Source of the DNA: an uncultured Oscillospiraceae bacterium
Lineage (GTDB): Bacteria; Bacillota; Clostridia; Oscillospirales; Oscillospiraceae
Direction: 5' to 3'
Length of the DNA: 64,000 bases
NCBI GenBank assembly: GCA_950075865.1
Contig: CATMVA010000001.1
Location: 62,001 to 126,000 of the forward strand
The position numbers were made by a program, and so were the translations under genes. Of the stretch, positions 19,132-27,476 are shown piece by piece. Under the pieces are notes generated by a model. The model was given only the letters and a program-made list of their open reading frames with translations. It did not search any database and was not told the origin of the DNA. The stretch's first letter is position 1. The number at the start of each line of letters is the position of its first letter.

Positions 19132-19482
19132 ATGGGACTTCTCGACAAGTGGCTTCAAAAGTATCAGGATGACTGGTGCAGGGATTGCAATTGTGCGATG
19201 GAAAAGCTCCGGAAGCAGCTTTACGCCCTGCCCTGCACGATGGTAGGTCACTATTCAGAGCACAAGGAGCCGGAATTTTACAGGAAGAACCTCTGTAAGG
19301 TGGAGAAAAAGGCAGATATTCCCGCGGGAATGTATGCCTGCGGCGCCATTCAATACCGTTGCCCGGAATGCGGTAAGCGGATCACCTTACTGGATCCGTT
19401 CCTGCCGGTTCGGGGAGAGGAGAAGCACGAGGGGAATATTCTCTTTGAAAAAGGCGAGTTGGACGAGTTTTTGTGGTGGTAA
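19132..19482 (+). CDS. Uncharacterised Cys-rich protein, possible metal binder
   Basis: 116 residues from ATG 19132, two bases after the preceding stop; a GTG at 19123 would overlap the neighbour. Two Cys clusters, CRDCNC near the N terminus and CPECGKR at about residue 80, plus single Cys residues, look like a split zinc ribbon. The family is not recognised. The gene is tightly linked to the two upstream membrane-protein genes, and it ends 41 bp before guaA. Confidence 0.6.
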   Translation: MGLLDKWLQKYQDDWCRDCNCAMEKLRKQLYALPCTMVGHYSEHKEPEFYRKNLCKVEKKADIPAGMYACGAIQYRCPECGKRITLLDPFLPVRGEEKHEGNILFEKGELDEFLWW

Positions 19483-19523
19483 AGATGTCGTTTCAAATGA
19501 AAAAGGAGAGAGGGAGAAAGTAT

Positions 19524-21065
19524 ATGAATCATCAGCTTGTGATCGTTTTGGACTTTGGCGGCCAGTACAACCAGCTGATCGCCCGCCGGGTTCGGGAGTG
19601 CGGCGTTTACTGTGAGGTCAAGCCCTACACGACATCCGTTGCAGAGATCAAGGCCCTTGCGCCCATCGGCATCATTTTTACCGGCGGACCGGGCAGCGTA
19701 TATGATCTCAAGGCCCCCCAGGCTGACCCGGAGTTGTTTCGGTTGGGCGTGCCCATTCTGGGCATCTGCTATGGCTGTCAGCTTCTGGCCCATAATCTGG
19801 GCGGAAGGGTCACCGCTGCCCAGGAGAACACGGCCCGGGAGTACGGCAAGACCGAGACCTTCTTTGATCCCGACTGCAAGCTGTTCCGTGGTCTGCCCCC
19901 TCAAAGTGTGACCTGGATGAGCCATGGGGACTACATGGAGAAGGTGCCTGAAGGATTCTCTCTGGTGGCTCATTCCGACGCCTGCCCCAATGTGGCCATC
20001 TGCGACGAGAGCCGTGGATTCTATGGGGTCCAGTTCCATCCCGAGGTGAACCACACAGAGAACGGTTTTGGCATGATCCGCAACTTCCTCTATAAGGTCT
20101 GCGGCGCCAAGGGAGACTGGACCATGGGAGATTACAAGGCCGCTGCCATCCGCCAGATCCGGGAGAAGGTGGGCTCCGGCAAGGTTCTGCTGGCCCTGTC
20201 CGGCGGCGTGGATTCCTCGGTGGCCGCCGCTCTGTTGGCCGAGGCGGTAGGGAACCAGCTCACCTGCGTCTTTGTGGATCACGGCCTGATGCGTCTGAAC
20301 GAGGGGGACGAGGTGGAGCAGGCCTTTGCCAAATGGGATATCCATTTTGTCCGGGCCAACGCGGAGGCTCTGTTTCTCTCCAAGCTGGCCGGGGTCACCG
20401 AGCCGGAGCGGAAGCGGAAGATCATCGGCGAGGAATTTATTAGGGTCTTTGAGGCCGAGGCCAAGAAGATCGGCAAGGTGGATTATCTGGTCCAGGGGAC
20501 CATCTACCCTGACGTGATTGAGTCCGGGCTGGGAGACGCCGCCGTCATCAAGAGCCATCACAACGTGGGCGGACTGCCTGACTATGTGGATTTCAAAGAG
20601 ATCATCGAACCCCTGCGCCTTCTTTTCAAGGATGAGGTCCGTCAGCTGGGCCGGGAGCTGGGTCTGCCGAAGTATCTGGTCATGCGTCAGCCTTTCCCGG
20701 GCCCCGGTCTTGCCATCCGGATCATCGGGGAGATCACCAAGGAGAAGCTGGATACCCTGCGGTTGGCCGACTTTATCTTCCGGGATGAGATCGCCAAAGC
20801 CCATCTGGAGGGGACCATGAACCAGTATTTCGCCGTCCTGACGAATATGCGCTCGGTGGGCGTGATGGGCGACGGACGGACTTACGACTATACACTGGCC
20901 CTCCGAAGCGTGACCACCACCGATTTCATGACAGCCGACTGGACCCGGATTCCTTACGAAGTCCTGGACCGGGTCAGCGTTCGTATCGTCAACGAGGTGC
21001 CGAATATCAACCGGATCGTTTACGATATCACCTCCAAGCCACCGGCTACTATTGAGTGGGAATGA
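19524..21065 (+). CDS. guaA: GMP synthase (glutamine-hydrolysing)
   Basis: 513 residues from ATG 19524 (AAAGGAGAG upstream). The N-terminal class I glutaminase has the catalytic Cys in GICYGCQLL (about 79) and the His/Glu pair in HPEVNH. The ATP pyrophosphatase has the P-loop LSGGVDSS (about 224), and the C-terminal dimerisation domain ends in the usual TIEWE. It aminates XMP to GMP. The final codons GAG TGG GAA coincide with the integration core of the 10.3-kb island, which changes the stop from an inferred TAA to TGA but leaves the protein intact. The native terminator is now at 31344. Confidence 0.98.
   Translation: MNHQLVIVLDFGGQYNQLIARRVRECGVYCEVKPYTTSVAEIKALAPIGIIFTGGPGSVYDLKAPQADPELFRLGVPILGICYGCQLLAHNLGGRVTAAQENTAREYGKTETFFDPDCKLFRGLPPQSVTWMSHGDYMEKVPEGFSLVAHSDACPNVAICDESRGFYGVQFHPEVNHTENGFGMIRNFLYKVCGAKGDWTMGDYKAAAIRQIREKVGSGKVLLALSGGVDSSVAAALLAEAVGNQLTCVFVDHGLMRLNEGDEVEQAFAKWDIHFVRANAEALFLSKLAGVTEPERKRKIIGEEFIRVFEAEAKKIGKVDYLVQGTIYPDVIESGLGDAAVIKSHHNVGGLPDYVDFKEIIEPLRLLFKDEVRQLGRELGLPKYLVMRQPFPGPGLAIRIIGEITKEKLDTLRLADFIFRDEIAKAHLEGTMNQYFAVLTNMRSVGVMGDGRTYDYTLALRSVTTTDFMTADWTRIPYEVLDRVSVRIVNEVPNINRIVYDITSKPPATIEWE
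21054..21063 (+). repeat. attL core of the guaA island
   Basis: GAGTGGGAAT, the last nine coding bases of guaA plus one, repeated at 31323-31332. The guaA 3' end is a well-known integration target for tyrosine-integrase elements. Confidence 0.85.
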
Positions 21066-21124
21066 TTTCAGAAGCCCAGAAAAAGCCCGGAATGACTGGG
21101 TTTTCTAAGGCCTGATGCCCTTCG

Positions 21125-21142
21125 TGGCAACGATTTGGCAAC
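21125..21142 (+). promoter_or_regulatory. Candidate integrase arm-type sites, left end
   Basis: Two TGGCAAC copies (21125-21131, 21136-21142) start 11 bp apart. The same pair with the same spacing is found at the right end (31204-31221). Confidence 0.6.
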
Positions 21143-21160
21143 ATTTTTCATTATTCATAA

Positions 21161-21208
21161 AAAGAGAGCTAACTGATTTTGATTAGTCAGTTAGCTCTCT
21201 TTTTCTTT
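21161..21208. terminator. Bidirectional terminator inside the left end of the island
   Basis: GAGAGCTAACTGA (21164-21176) pairs with TCAGTTAGCTCTC (21187-21199), with A-rich left and T-rich right flanks. It would now terminate guaA transcripts and also those of the convergent repressor gene. Confidence 0.85.
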
Positions 21209-21262
21209 TTATTATTATTTTGTGCAACAAACGGCCTTTCCCGTGGCCTACAAGTGAGAGGG

Positions 21263-21751
21263 TCAAAAGAGGTCCTGGGGCGGCACCTTCACATAGTTCT
21301 GGGTCTTATCAAACTCCGGGTAGTGGTAGCGCCACTTGTCGTAGTCCTCTTTGGAGATCTCACCCGCCTCCAGCATGGCGTCGGCCTGCTGCCAGGAACA
21401 GAGCATCTCATGCAGCCGAGCTGCGTCCTTGTTCTTCCGCACATCGACCTTCAAGCATACTTCTCCATCCATCTCGCTGATCTTGAGCCCGTAGTTGTCC
21501 TCAAGGGTAAACAGGGTATGCATAAGGCCCACATAGGAGTCTATATCAGGAACAGAGAGCGCATGGGGCGAGACATCCAGTACCTCAGCCAAAGCGGCGG
21601 TCAGGTCTGCCTTTGGGGTTCTTGATCCTGTTTCGTACTGTGCAAGGCGCACATCAGCAGACTTCTCCGGGAAGCCCAGTGACATGCCGAGATATTTTTG
21701 TGTCATCCCCCGTAGGAGACGGAAAAAGTGAATTCGTTCACCAATCGCCAT
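21263..21751 (-). CDS. Xre-family repressor of the island
   Basis: 162 residues. An N-terminal helix-turn-helix (GERIHFFRLLRGMTQKYLG to ETGSRTPKADLTAAL, residues 4-60) is followed by a domain of unknown fold rich in acidic residues. It is divergent from xis and int. TGCTTAG half-sites lie in both facing promoters, so it probably represses integrase/excisionase transcription and its own gene. That role is inferred from position and operators. Confidence 0.85.
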   Translation of the reverse strand: MAIGERIHFFRLLRGMTQKYLGMSLGFPEKSADVRLAQYETGSRTPKADLTAALAEVLDVSPHALSVPDIDSYVGLMHTLFTLEDNYGLKISEMDGEVCLKVDVRKNKDAARLHEMLCSWQQADAMLEAGEISKEDYDKWRYHYPEFDKTQNYVKVPPQDLF

Positions 21752-21786
21752 ATCATCAACTCCAATCGTTGGTTGTCTTTATAGAA

Positions 21787-21815
21787 AGCGTAGCAGAAAT
21801 GCTTAGGAAAGTCAA
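21787..21815 (-). promoter_or_regulatory. Promoter of the island repressor gene
   Basis: On the minus strand TTGACT (21815-21810) and TACGCT (21792-21787) are 17 bp apart. A TGCTTAG operator motif (21800-21806) lies in the spacer, which suggests autoregulation. Confidence 0.65.
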
Positions 21816-21915
21816 GAGAATACTAAACAATTTTATTTAATTTATTTTGTGTGCGCCGATTGACACAAGCTATTATGCTTAGTATAATGACAATAGGCAA
21901 AGCATATTTGCTTAG
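21792..21915 (+). promoter_or_regulatory. Promoter for xis/int with three AAGCA-N-TGCTT operators
   Basis: TTGACA (21860-21865) and TATAAT (21883-21888) are 17 bp apart, a near-consensus promoter. TGCTTAG occurs at 21800-21806, 21876-21882 and 21909-21915, each as one half of a dyad with AAGC or AGCA to its left (for example AAGCA 21900-21904 with TGCTT 21909-21913). The second copy abuts the -10 and the third lies just downstream. The rest of the roughly 300-base gap before xis has no further gene I can support. Confidence 0.65.
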
Positions 21916-22055
21916 TTAAAGTAACTGAAGAAACTTTTTTCAAAATTCTTGGGTGCAAAATCTGAAAAAAGTGGCAGTAGAGAGTGAGGAGGTCTTTATG
22001 AAAAGCAAAATTAGCAGGCAGAAACGATCAATAAGGAAAGGAAGGTATTTTATTT

Positions 22056-22253
22056 ATGCAGAAACAGAGTTTTATGCGAGCAGACGAAGTTGCTCAGGAA
22101 TTAGGCATCTCCAAATCCCACGCCTACAAGGTGATCCATGGGCTTAATGAAGAATTGCAGGAGAAAGGGTATCTGACCATCTCCGGCCGTGTCAATCGAG
22201 AATTCTTCAGGGAGAAGTATTACTATACCAAAACAGCAAAGGAGGAATCATAA
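22056..22253 (+). CDS. Excisionase-like DNA-binding protein (Xis)
   Basis: 65 residues from ATG 22056 with AAGGAAGG upstream. MRADEVAQELGISKSHAYK is a winged helix-turn-helix of the MerR/excisionase type. Its stop overlaps the integrase ATG (TAATG), the common xis-int arrangement. It likely bends the att DNA and steers the integrase toward excision. Confidence 0.8.
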   Translation: MQKQSFMRADEVAQELGISKSHAYKVIHGLNEELQEKGYLTISGRVNREFFREKYYYTKTAKEES

Positions 22254-23326
22254 TGGCAGTTTACAAGGAAGAAAAAACCGGAACTTGGCGGGCAGTTTAT
22301 CGCTATACCGATTGGAATGGTGAGCGGAAACAGACCCAAAAGAGGGGCTTCAAGACCAAGCGAGAGGCACAGGCTTGGGAGCGTGAACAGGTTCATAAAA
22401 CCAGCGCTGATTTTGATATGAATTTCAAAAGTTTTGTGGAACTTTACACAGCGGATATGAAGACCCGGCTCAAGGAAAACACCTGGGCCACAAAGGAGCA
22501 TATTATCCGCACCAAGCTACTCCCCTACTTCGGCAAGCTGAAGATGTGTAACATCACCGCCCAACAGATCATCACCTGGCAGAACGAGATGCTGAACCAC
22601 AAGGATGAAAAGGGACAGCCCTATTCACCTGTGTACCTTAAGACGGTTCACAATCAACTCAGTGCCATCTTTAACCACGCAGTACGGTATTACAATCTCC
22701 GTGATAACCCTTGCAAAAAGGCTGGCAGTATGGGGAAAAAGAAAAACCGAGAGATGATGTTCTGGACCAAGGAGCAGTACTTGAAATTTGCCGAGGTGAT
22801 GATGGATAAACCGCTATCCTTCTATGCCTTTGAGATGCTTTACTGGTGCGGTATCCGAGAGGGAGAACTTCTGGCTTTGACCCCGACAGATTTTGACTTT
22901 GAGAAGCGCACTGTCACCATCAACAAATCCTATCAGCGGCTGAATGGACAGGATTTGATTACTACTCCAAAAACTGAAAAGAGTAATCGGATTATCACTA
23001 TGCCGCAGTTTCTGGCAGAGGAAATTCAGGATTACCTCAAAATGCTCTACGGCATTGGAGCAGATGACCGAATGTTCACCGTCACCAAGAGTTATCTCCA
23101 CCGGGAGATGGATAGAGGCTCCAAAGAGGCCGGAGTCCCGCGTATCCGAATCCACGATATTCGTCACAGCGCAGTTTCGCTTTTGATCGACATGGGGTTC
23201 TCCGCCACAGCCATCGCAGATCGGGTAGGTCATGAGAGCATCGACATCACTTACAATTATGCACACCTGTTTCCGTCCAAACAAACGGAAATGGCAGATA
23301 AATTGAATATGGAAAGGGGCAATTAA
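22253..23326 (+). CDS. int: Tyrosine-recombinase integrase
   Basis: 357 residues. An N-terminal AP2-like arm-binding domain (about 1-50) precedes the SAM-like core-binding domain (about 55-150). The catalytic domain shows Arg in CGIREGE (about 199), Lys in PKTEKSNR, HDIRHSA (about 300), GHESIDITYNYAH and the nucleophile Tyr of NYAHLF (about 335). It integrates the element at the guaA end by recombination at GAGTGGGAAT. It is translationally coupled to xis. Confidence 0.95.
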   Translation: MAVYKEEKTGTWRAVYRYTDWNGERKQTQKRGFKTKREAQAWEREQVHKTSADFDMNFKSFVELYTADMKTRLKENTWATKEHIIRTKLLPYFGKLKMCNITAQQIITWQNEMLNHKDEKGQPYSPVYLKTVHNQLSAIFNHAVRYYNLRDNPCKKAGSMGKKKNREMMFWTKEQYLKFAEVMMDKPLSFYAFEMLYWCGIREGELLALTPTDFDFEKRTVTINKSYQRLNGQDLITTPKTEKSNRIITMPQFLAEEIQDYLKMLYGIGADDRMFTVTKSYLHREMDRGSKEAGVPRIRIHDIRHSAVSLLIDMGFSATAIADRVGHESIDITYNYAHLFPSKQTEMADKLNMERGN

Positions 23327-23328
23327 AA

Positions 23329-23664
23329 ATGTCAGCAAAAAATTTGGATAAGCACAATCGTTGGAGAAACAAGGCCGTATCTTTCCGGGTCTCCCCTGAG
23401 GAGGATGCCCAGATTGAAACAGCAGTCAAGCTCACCGGACTGACCAAGCAGGATTATATCATCCGTCGGCTGCTCTGCCGGGATGTGGTGGTGCATGGAA
23501 ATCCAAGAGTCTATAAGGCACTGCGAGATCAGCTGGCTGCTGTGCTGGACGAGCTGCGCCGGATTGAAGCTGGGCAAGGAGTAAATGAGGAACTGTTGGA
23601 CACCATTCAGATGATCACAACCATTATGAAAGGAATGCGGGAGGATATTGCCTATGATCGATGA
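23329..23664 (+). CDS. MobC-like relaxosome accessory protein
   Basis: 111 residues. The N-terminal ribbon-helix-helix pattern (AVSFRVSPEEDAQIETAVKL, TKQDYIIRRLL) and the following helical domain resemble MobC-type proteins; a shorter MobC is present in the other island (46874-47188). Such proteins help a relaxase open the oriT duplex. No relaxase is encoded in this island, so it may serve a relaxase supplied from elsewhere. It overlaps the RepA-like gene by 11 bases. Confidence 0.7.
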   Translation: MSAKNLDKHNRWRNKAVSFRVSPEEDAQIETAVKLTGLTKQDYIIRRLLCRDVVVHGNPRVYKALRDQLAAVLDELRRIEAGQGVNEELLDTIQMITTIMKGMREDIAYDR

Positions 23665-24838
23665 AAAAAAGAAAATGACCACCCAGGACTCATCTGTTGG
23701 CGCAGACGATGGGCAGTCAATCTCTAAAAACTCTGACATTAGTATAACCACTTCCAAGGAAGAAATCAACGATGAAGTTGTAAATCCTCAGGAAAGCCTG
23801 GAAGAAATGTACCGCAAGATACAGCGCATGAGCGACCCAGCTTACCTGCACACTGTAACCCTGGACGAGCTGATGGACAATGTGTTTGAGGTAAAGTCTG
23901 CGGTGATTGAAAACCTGCTCTATACTGGAGCATATATCCTTGCCGGAGCGCCCAAAATCGGCAAGTCTTTTCTGGTGGCGCAGATCGCCCACCATGTCAG
24001 CACTGGGCAGGATTTGTGGGGTTACAAAGTTCATCAAGGAACAGTCCTCTATCTTGCTTTGGAAGATGACGAAAGCCGTTTGCAGCGCAGGATGTTCCGC
24101 ATGTTCGGTGTGGAGGGGACAAGCTCTCTCCACTTTGCTACCAGTGCCAAGATGATTGGCAGCGGTTTGGATGAACAACTTGAAAAGTTTGTCCGGGAAC
24201 ACAGAGACACCAAATTGATTATCGTGGATACCCTGCAAAAAGTCCGGGAGATGGTAAGCGACAATTACAGCTATTCCAGCGATTATGAGGTGATTGGAAA
24301 ACTGAAACAATTTGCAGACCGGCATGGAGTTTGCATCCTGATTGTCCACCACACCAGAAAGCAGCCTGCGGGAGATAGCTTTGAGAAGATTTCCGGTACC
24401 ACCGGACTGTCGGGCTGTGCAGATGGGGCACTCATTATGCAGAAAGAAAAACGAACTGACGGAAAGGCTACACTGGAAATTAGTGGACGGGATCAGCCGG
24501 ATCAGCGGCTGTATCTAAGTAAAGACCAGGAGCGTTTGGTATGGCTTCTCGACCATGCAGAGAATGAGCTTTGGAAGCAGCCTCCGGACCCGGTGCTGGA
24601 AGCGGTAGCGAAAATGGTATCTGACGAAAACCGCGAGTGGGAAGGCAGCCCTACAGAGCTTGCCGAAGCCCTCCAGTTGAATATGGCAGTGAACCGCCTT
24701 ACCAAGCATTTGAATGTGAATGCCAGTCGCCTGCTGGAAGAACATCAGGTGAAGTACGAAAACAAAACCAAGCATGCCGGAAGGCGTATCAGGCTGACTT
24801 ATATGGTAGAAGCACCTATGGTTGAAGTAATTAAGTAA
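23654..24838 (+). CDS. RepA-like hexameric-helicase-type ATPase
   Basis: 394 residues from ATG 23654 (GGGAGG upstream); an in-frame TTG at 23648 is less likely. A RecA-fold ATPase has Walker A GAPKIGKS (about 97), YLALEDDE, Walker B LIIVDTLQ and the ILIVHHTRK motif, as in plasmid RSF1010 RepA-type helicases. The C terminus looks like a winged-helix domain. It probably helps replicate or process the excised element. A paralogue with the same motifs lies at 45661-46794 in the second island. Confidence 0.85.
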   Translation: MIDEKKKMTTQDSSVGADDGQSISKNSDISITTSKEEINDEVVNPQESLEEMYRKIQRMSDPAYLHTVTLDELMDNVFEVKSAVIENLLYTGAYILAGAPKIGKSFLVAQIAHHVSTGQDLWGYKVHQGTVLYLALEDDESRLQRRMFRMFGVEGTSSLHFATSAKMIGSGLDEQLEKFVREHRDTKLIIVDTLQKVREMVSDNYSYSSDYEVIGKLKQFADRHGVCILIVHHTRKQPAGDSFEKISGTTGLSGCADGALIMQKEKRTDGKATLEISGRDQPDQRLYLSKDQERLVWLLDHAENELWKQPPDPVLEAVAKMVSDENREWEGSPTELAEALQLNMAVNRLTKHLNVNASRLLEEHQVKYENKTKHAGRRIRLTYMVEAPMVEVIK

Positions 24839-24850
24839 AGCGCGACGCTT

Positions 24851-25354
24851 GCAACGGTCGCGACGGTGTTTTGAGGGGTACTCCCAGCACCGTTGCGACC
24901 GTCGCCACCGTTGCGGAAAAGAAAATATGAGGTGGTGTTTTGCCACCCCATTGTTCAAGAGGATGCCCCATTTTAGGGCACCCCAAGATCACCATAGGAT
25001 GTCGCGTTTCACGACACCCGATGCGCCAAAACAGGATACAGTGTGCGGAGTAAAAGCGAACGATGGGAAAACATTTTGCCCACGCATCTAGCGAGAGCTA
25101 CTGTGTTTCACGGTAGACCTCAGGCAGTAAGGGTGGAACGATTTGTTCCATGGCATCTTAAAGGGGACGGCGCTTCGGCGTACCCTTTCAAAGTGTTCGC
25201 AGAACGCGCAGCCACAGAATGAAATTCTGTGTTCAAAAGGGGCTTGGGGGCGCTGCCCTCAACAAGCAGACGGCAGGAAATGTGAGTGTGTATTAACACT
25301 CGCATTGCTTGCCGGATTTGTGTGTGGATAGCCACACGCATTGCTTGCCAGATT
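24851..25354. repeat. Array of about ten short hairpins, candidate oriT or single-strand origin
   Basis: This 589-base gap holds no gene but many dyads. The largest is CGGTCGCGACGGTG (24855-24868) with CACCGTTGCGACCG (24888-24901). Smaller ones include GGTGG/CCACC (24931-24947), TGCCC/GGGCA (24964-24980), TGTCG/CGACA (25000-25016), CTACTG/CGGTAG (25098-25116), TGGAAC/GTTCCA (25134-25150), CACAGAAT/ATTCTGTG (25213-25231), GGGC/GCCC (25248-25258), GAGTGT/ACACTC (25284-25301) and GTGTGG/CCACAC (25322-25337). The last two are each followed by CGCATTGCTTGCC. Two others share the flanks GGAT and ACCC. Position after a RepA-like gene suggests a DNA-processing origin. Confidence 0.6.
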
Positions 25355-25427
25355 CTAAAATTAACGAAACGGACTTTGTACCGCTACGGAAAATCAACCG
25401 AAATTTAAGCATTAGGAGGTAACGACT

Positions 25428-25673
25428 ATGAGAAAGATTTTGTCCTGTGAGTTCAACCTGGACACCGCCTGTGTGGAGCTGCATCTGGCGGATGAAACGC
25501 TGCTCTCCATTGACTGCACCGCCGTGGAGAACAAATTAGCAAACAGTATGTACCAGCGGTCGGAGCTAGACTGGCTAATTTATAATGATCCGCTGGCCTA
25601 CGCCGAGCTGATTTTGAACGGTGACCCGGAACGATATCTAAAGGCTGTGACAGCAAAACCTTTGTTTGATTAA
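25428..25673 (+). CDS. Small conserved-looking mobile-element protein of unknown function
   Basis: 81 residues from ATG 25428 with TAGGAGGT upstream. It is acidic and soluble, with no motif I can name (ACVELHLADETLLSIDCTAVENKL). Small proteins of this kind are common between the mobilisation module and the cargo in Clostridia elements. Function is unknown. Confidence 0.65.
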   Translation: MRKILSCEFNLDTACVELHLADETLLSIDCTAVENKLANSMYQRSELDWLIYNDPLAYAELILNGDPERYLKAVTAKPLFD

Positions 25674-25729
25674 AACTAAGAAAGGTTATCTGTTGTACCG
25701 AGATGGTCTCATCATATCGTGAGCATGTC

Positions 25730-25763
25730 TTGAGTTATTGTGTAGTTTGTGGTATAATAACTC
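25730..25763 (+). promoter_or_regulatory. Promoter and operator of the controller/restriction genes
   Basis: TTGAGT (25730-25735) and TATAAT (25753-25758) are 17 bp apart. An 8-bp inverted repeat, GAGTTATT (25732-25739) and AATAACTC (25756-25763), overlaps both boxes, so a dimeric regulator bound there would block or tune the promoter. Confidence 0.7.
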
Positions 25764-25789
25764 ATCCGAATATGATGGGAGAAATTAAG

Positions 25790-26002
25790 ATGCCAGTCTC
25801 GTATGACAAGCTTTGGAAAACCCTTATTGATAAAAAGATGAAACGCTCGGACTTAAAGGATGCTGCTGGTATTAGTTTTAATGTCTTAGCAAAGATGGGA
25901 AAAGATGAATTTGTATCAATGGAAAGCCTATACAAAATTTGTGTAGCATTAGACTGCGGTATTGATGAAATTATGGAGTTTACAAATAATGAGCATGCTT
26001 GA
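25790..26002 (+). CDS. Small helix-turn-helix controller (C-protein-like)
   Basis: 70 residues from ATG 25790 (GGGAGAAA upstream). Nearly the whole protein is an Xre-type helix-turn-helix (YDKLWKTLIDKKMKRSDLKD, VSMESLYKICVALDCGIDEI). Its end overlaps the methyltransferase start by 14 bases. In type II systems a small protein of this kind times endonuclease expression after transfer, and the palindromic operator in its own promoter supports autoregulation. It could instead be a generic repressor. Confidence 0.75.
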   Translation: MPVSYDKLWKTLIDKKMKRSDLKDAAGISFNVLAKMGKDEFVSMESLYKICVALDCGIDEIMEFTNNEHA

Positions 26003-27476
26003 CTTTGCAATTATGGCAACAACAGAATATATTGACCACATGCCAAAAAGTCAGCGCAAGAAATATGGTCAGTTCTTTACGAGCAAAGAGACTGCCATTT
26101 TTATGGCTGGACTGTTTGAAATCCCTAATGGGTGTGAGGCGCTTTCTATTCTCGATCCTGGCGCAGGTTCTGGAATTCTTTCAATTGCACTATTGGAACG
26201 CCTGCAATCCTTTTCAGCGATAAAAGAGATTAGATTGGTTTGTTATGAGAATGACCCTAATATAATGGAGTTACTTCGAACCAATTTAGAGACAGCGTGT
26301 AGTTATGCCCAACAGGAAATATCTTACGAGATCGTTTCTGATAACTACATTTTAAGCCAATCAAATGACTACAACTTAATGTTAGGTGCAAATTTAAATC
26401 CTGAAAAATTTGATTTTATAATTGGAAATCCTCCATATATGAAAATAGCTAAGGATACCCCAGAAGCTTTGGCGATGCCAGATGTTTGCTATGGTGCGCC
26501 TAATCTCTATTTTCTCTTTGCTTCTATGAGTTTGTTTAACTTAAAAGATGACGGAGAAATGGTTTATATTATTCCGCGCTCCTGGACTTCTGGCGCGTAT
26601 TTCAAAAGATTTCGTCAGAAGTTTTTAAACGAAGGGGCTTTGGAGCATATCCACTTGTTTGTTAGCCGAGATAAGGTCTTTGAAAAAGAAAGTGTACTGC
26701 AGGAAACCATCATTATAAAGCTTAAAAAAACGCACCTAAAACCTAAAACAATCACGATTACTACTACCCAAAGTAATGCGGACTTTTCAGAAAAGACAAT
26801 TTTTGAGGCTCCGTACTCTGCCGTTATCAACGGACCAGATTTCTATGTATATCTGGTAACAAATGCTGAGGAGGTAGAGACAGTTAATAGTTTGAACAAG
26901 TGGGAAAACACCCTGCCAAGTATTGGTCTAAAAATGAAGACTGGCCTTACAGTTGATTTCCGAAACAGAGAAGCACTGAGAGATGCAGCTGAAGATCAGT
27001 CTGTTCCATTGTTCTATTCTCAGCACATACAAAATGGCAAAGTGGTTTTTCCTGTAGGGAAGGAACACGAGTATCTGGTTACTGAGCAGAGGGGACTATT
27101 ACAACCAAATAAGAACTATCTTTTTGTTAAACGATTTACAGCAAAGGAAGAACATAGGCGGCTTCAATGTGGTATTTATCTGGCAAAAAAGCATCCTGAG
27201 TATTCCCAAATCAGTACACAAAACAAGATAAATTTTATCGATGGGATGTGTGATCTTTCGGAGTGTGTTGTGTACGGGCTTTATGTCTTGTTTAACTCCA
27301 CCTTGTATGACTGCTATTATAGGATCTTGAATGGTTCAACGCAGGTCAATTCGACTGAGGTGAACTCTATGCCGGTTCCATCCATGGATATCATTGAGGC
27401 CATGGGGAAAGAGCTGATAGCTGCACACGATATGTCGGAACCTGTTTGTGACAGAATTTTGAGAGGTTATGTATGA
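25989..27476 (+). CDS. N6-adenine DNA methyltransferase of a BsuBI/PstI-type system
   Basis: 495 residues from ATG 25989; the preceding GGAG is about ten bases away. The N-terminal MTase domain has motif I LDPGAGSGILS and motif IV IGNPPYMKIAK (about 147), i.e. an N6-adenine enzyme, with a C-terminal target-recognition region. It overlaps the endonuclease gene by four bases. Its partner is BsuBI/PstI-like, and those enzymes recognise CTGCAG, so A-methylation of that site is the leading prediction, not proven. AT-rich codon use unlike the chromosome. Confidence 0.88.
   Translation: MSMLDFAIMATTEYIDHMPKSQRKKYGQFFTSKETAIFMAGLFEIPNGCEALSILDPGAGSGILSIALLERLQSFSAIKEIRLVCYENDPNIMELLRTNLETACSYAQQEISYEIVSDNYILSQSNDYNLMLGANLNPEKFDFIIGNPPYMKIAKDTPEALAMPDVCYGAPNLYFLFASMSLFNLKDDGEMVYIIPRSWTSGAYFKRFRQKFLNEGALEHIHLFVSRDKVFEKESVLQETIIIKLKKTHLKPKTITITTTQSNADFSEKTIFEAPYSAVINGPDFYVYLVTNAEEVETVNSLNKWENTLPSIGLKMKTGLTVDFRNREALRDAAEDQSVPLFYSQHIQNGKVVFPVGKEHEYLVTEQRGLLQPNKNYLFVKRFTAKEEHRRLQCGIYLAKKHPEYSQISTQNKINFIDGMCDLSECVVYGLYVLFNSTLYDCYYRILNGSTQVNSTEVNSMPVPSMDIIEAMGKELIAAHDMSEPVCDRILRGYV

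Noticed and set aside
21953-22147. 64-codon frame upstream of and overlapping xis
   Set aside because: It overlaps xis in another frame, loses any family resemblance, and xis has the better start and motif.
24851-25354. Possible CRISPR array
   Set aside because: There are no regularly spaced identical repeats; the dyads differ in sequence and spacing, and no cas gene is present.
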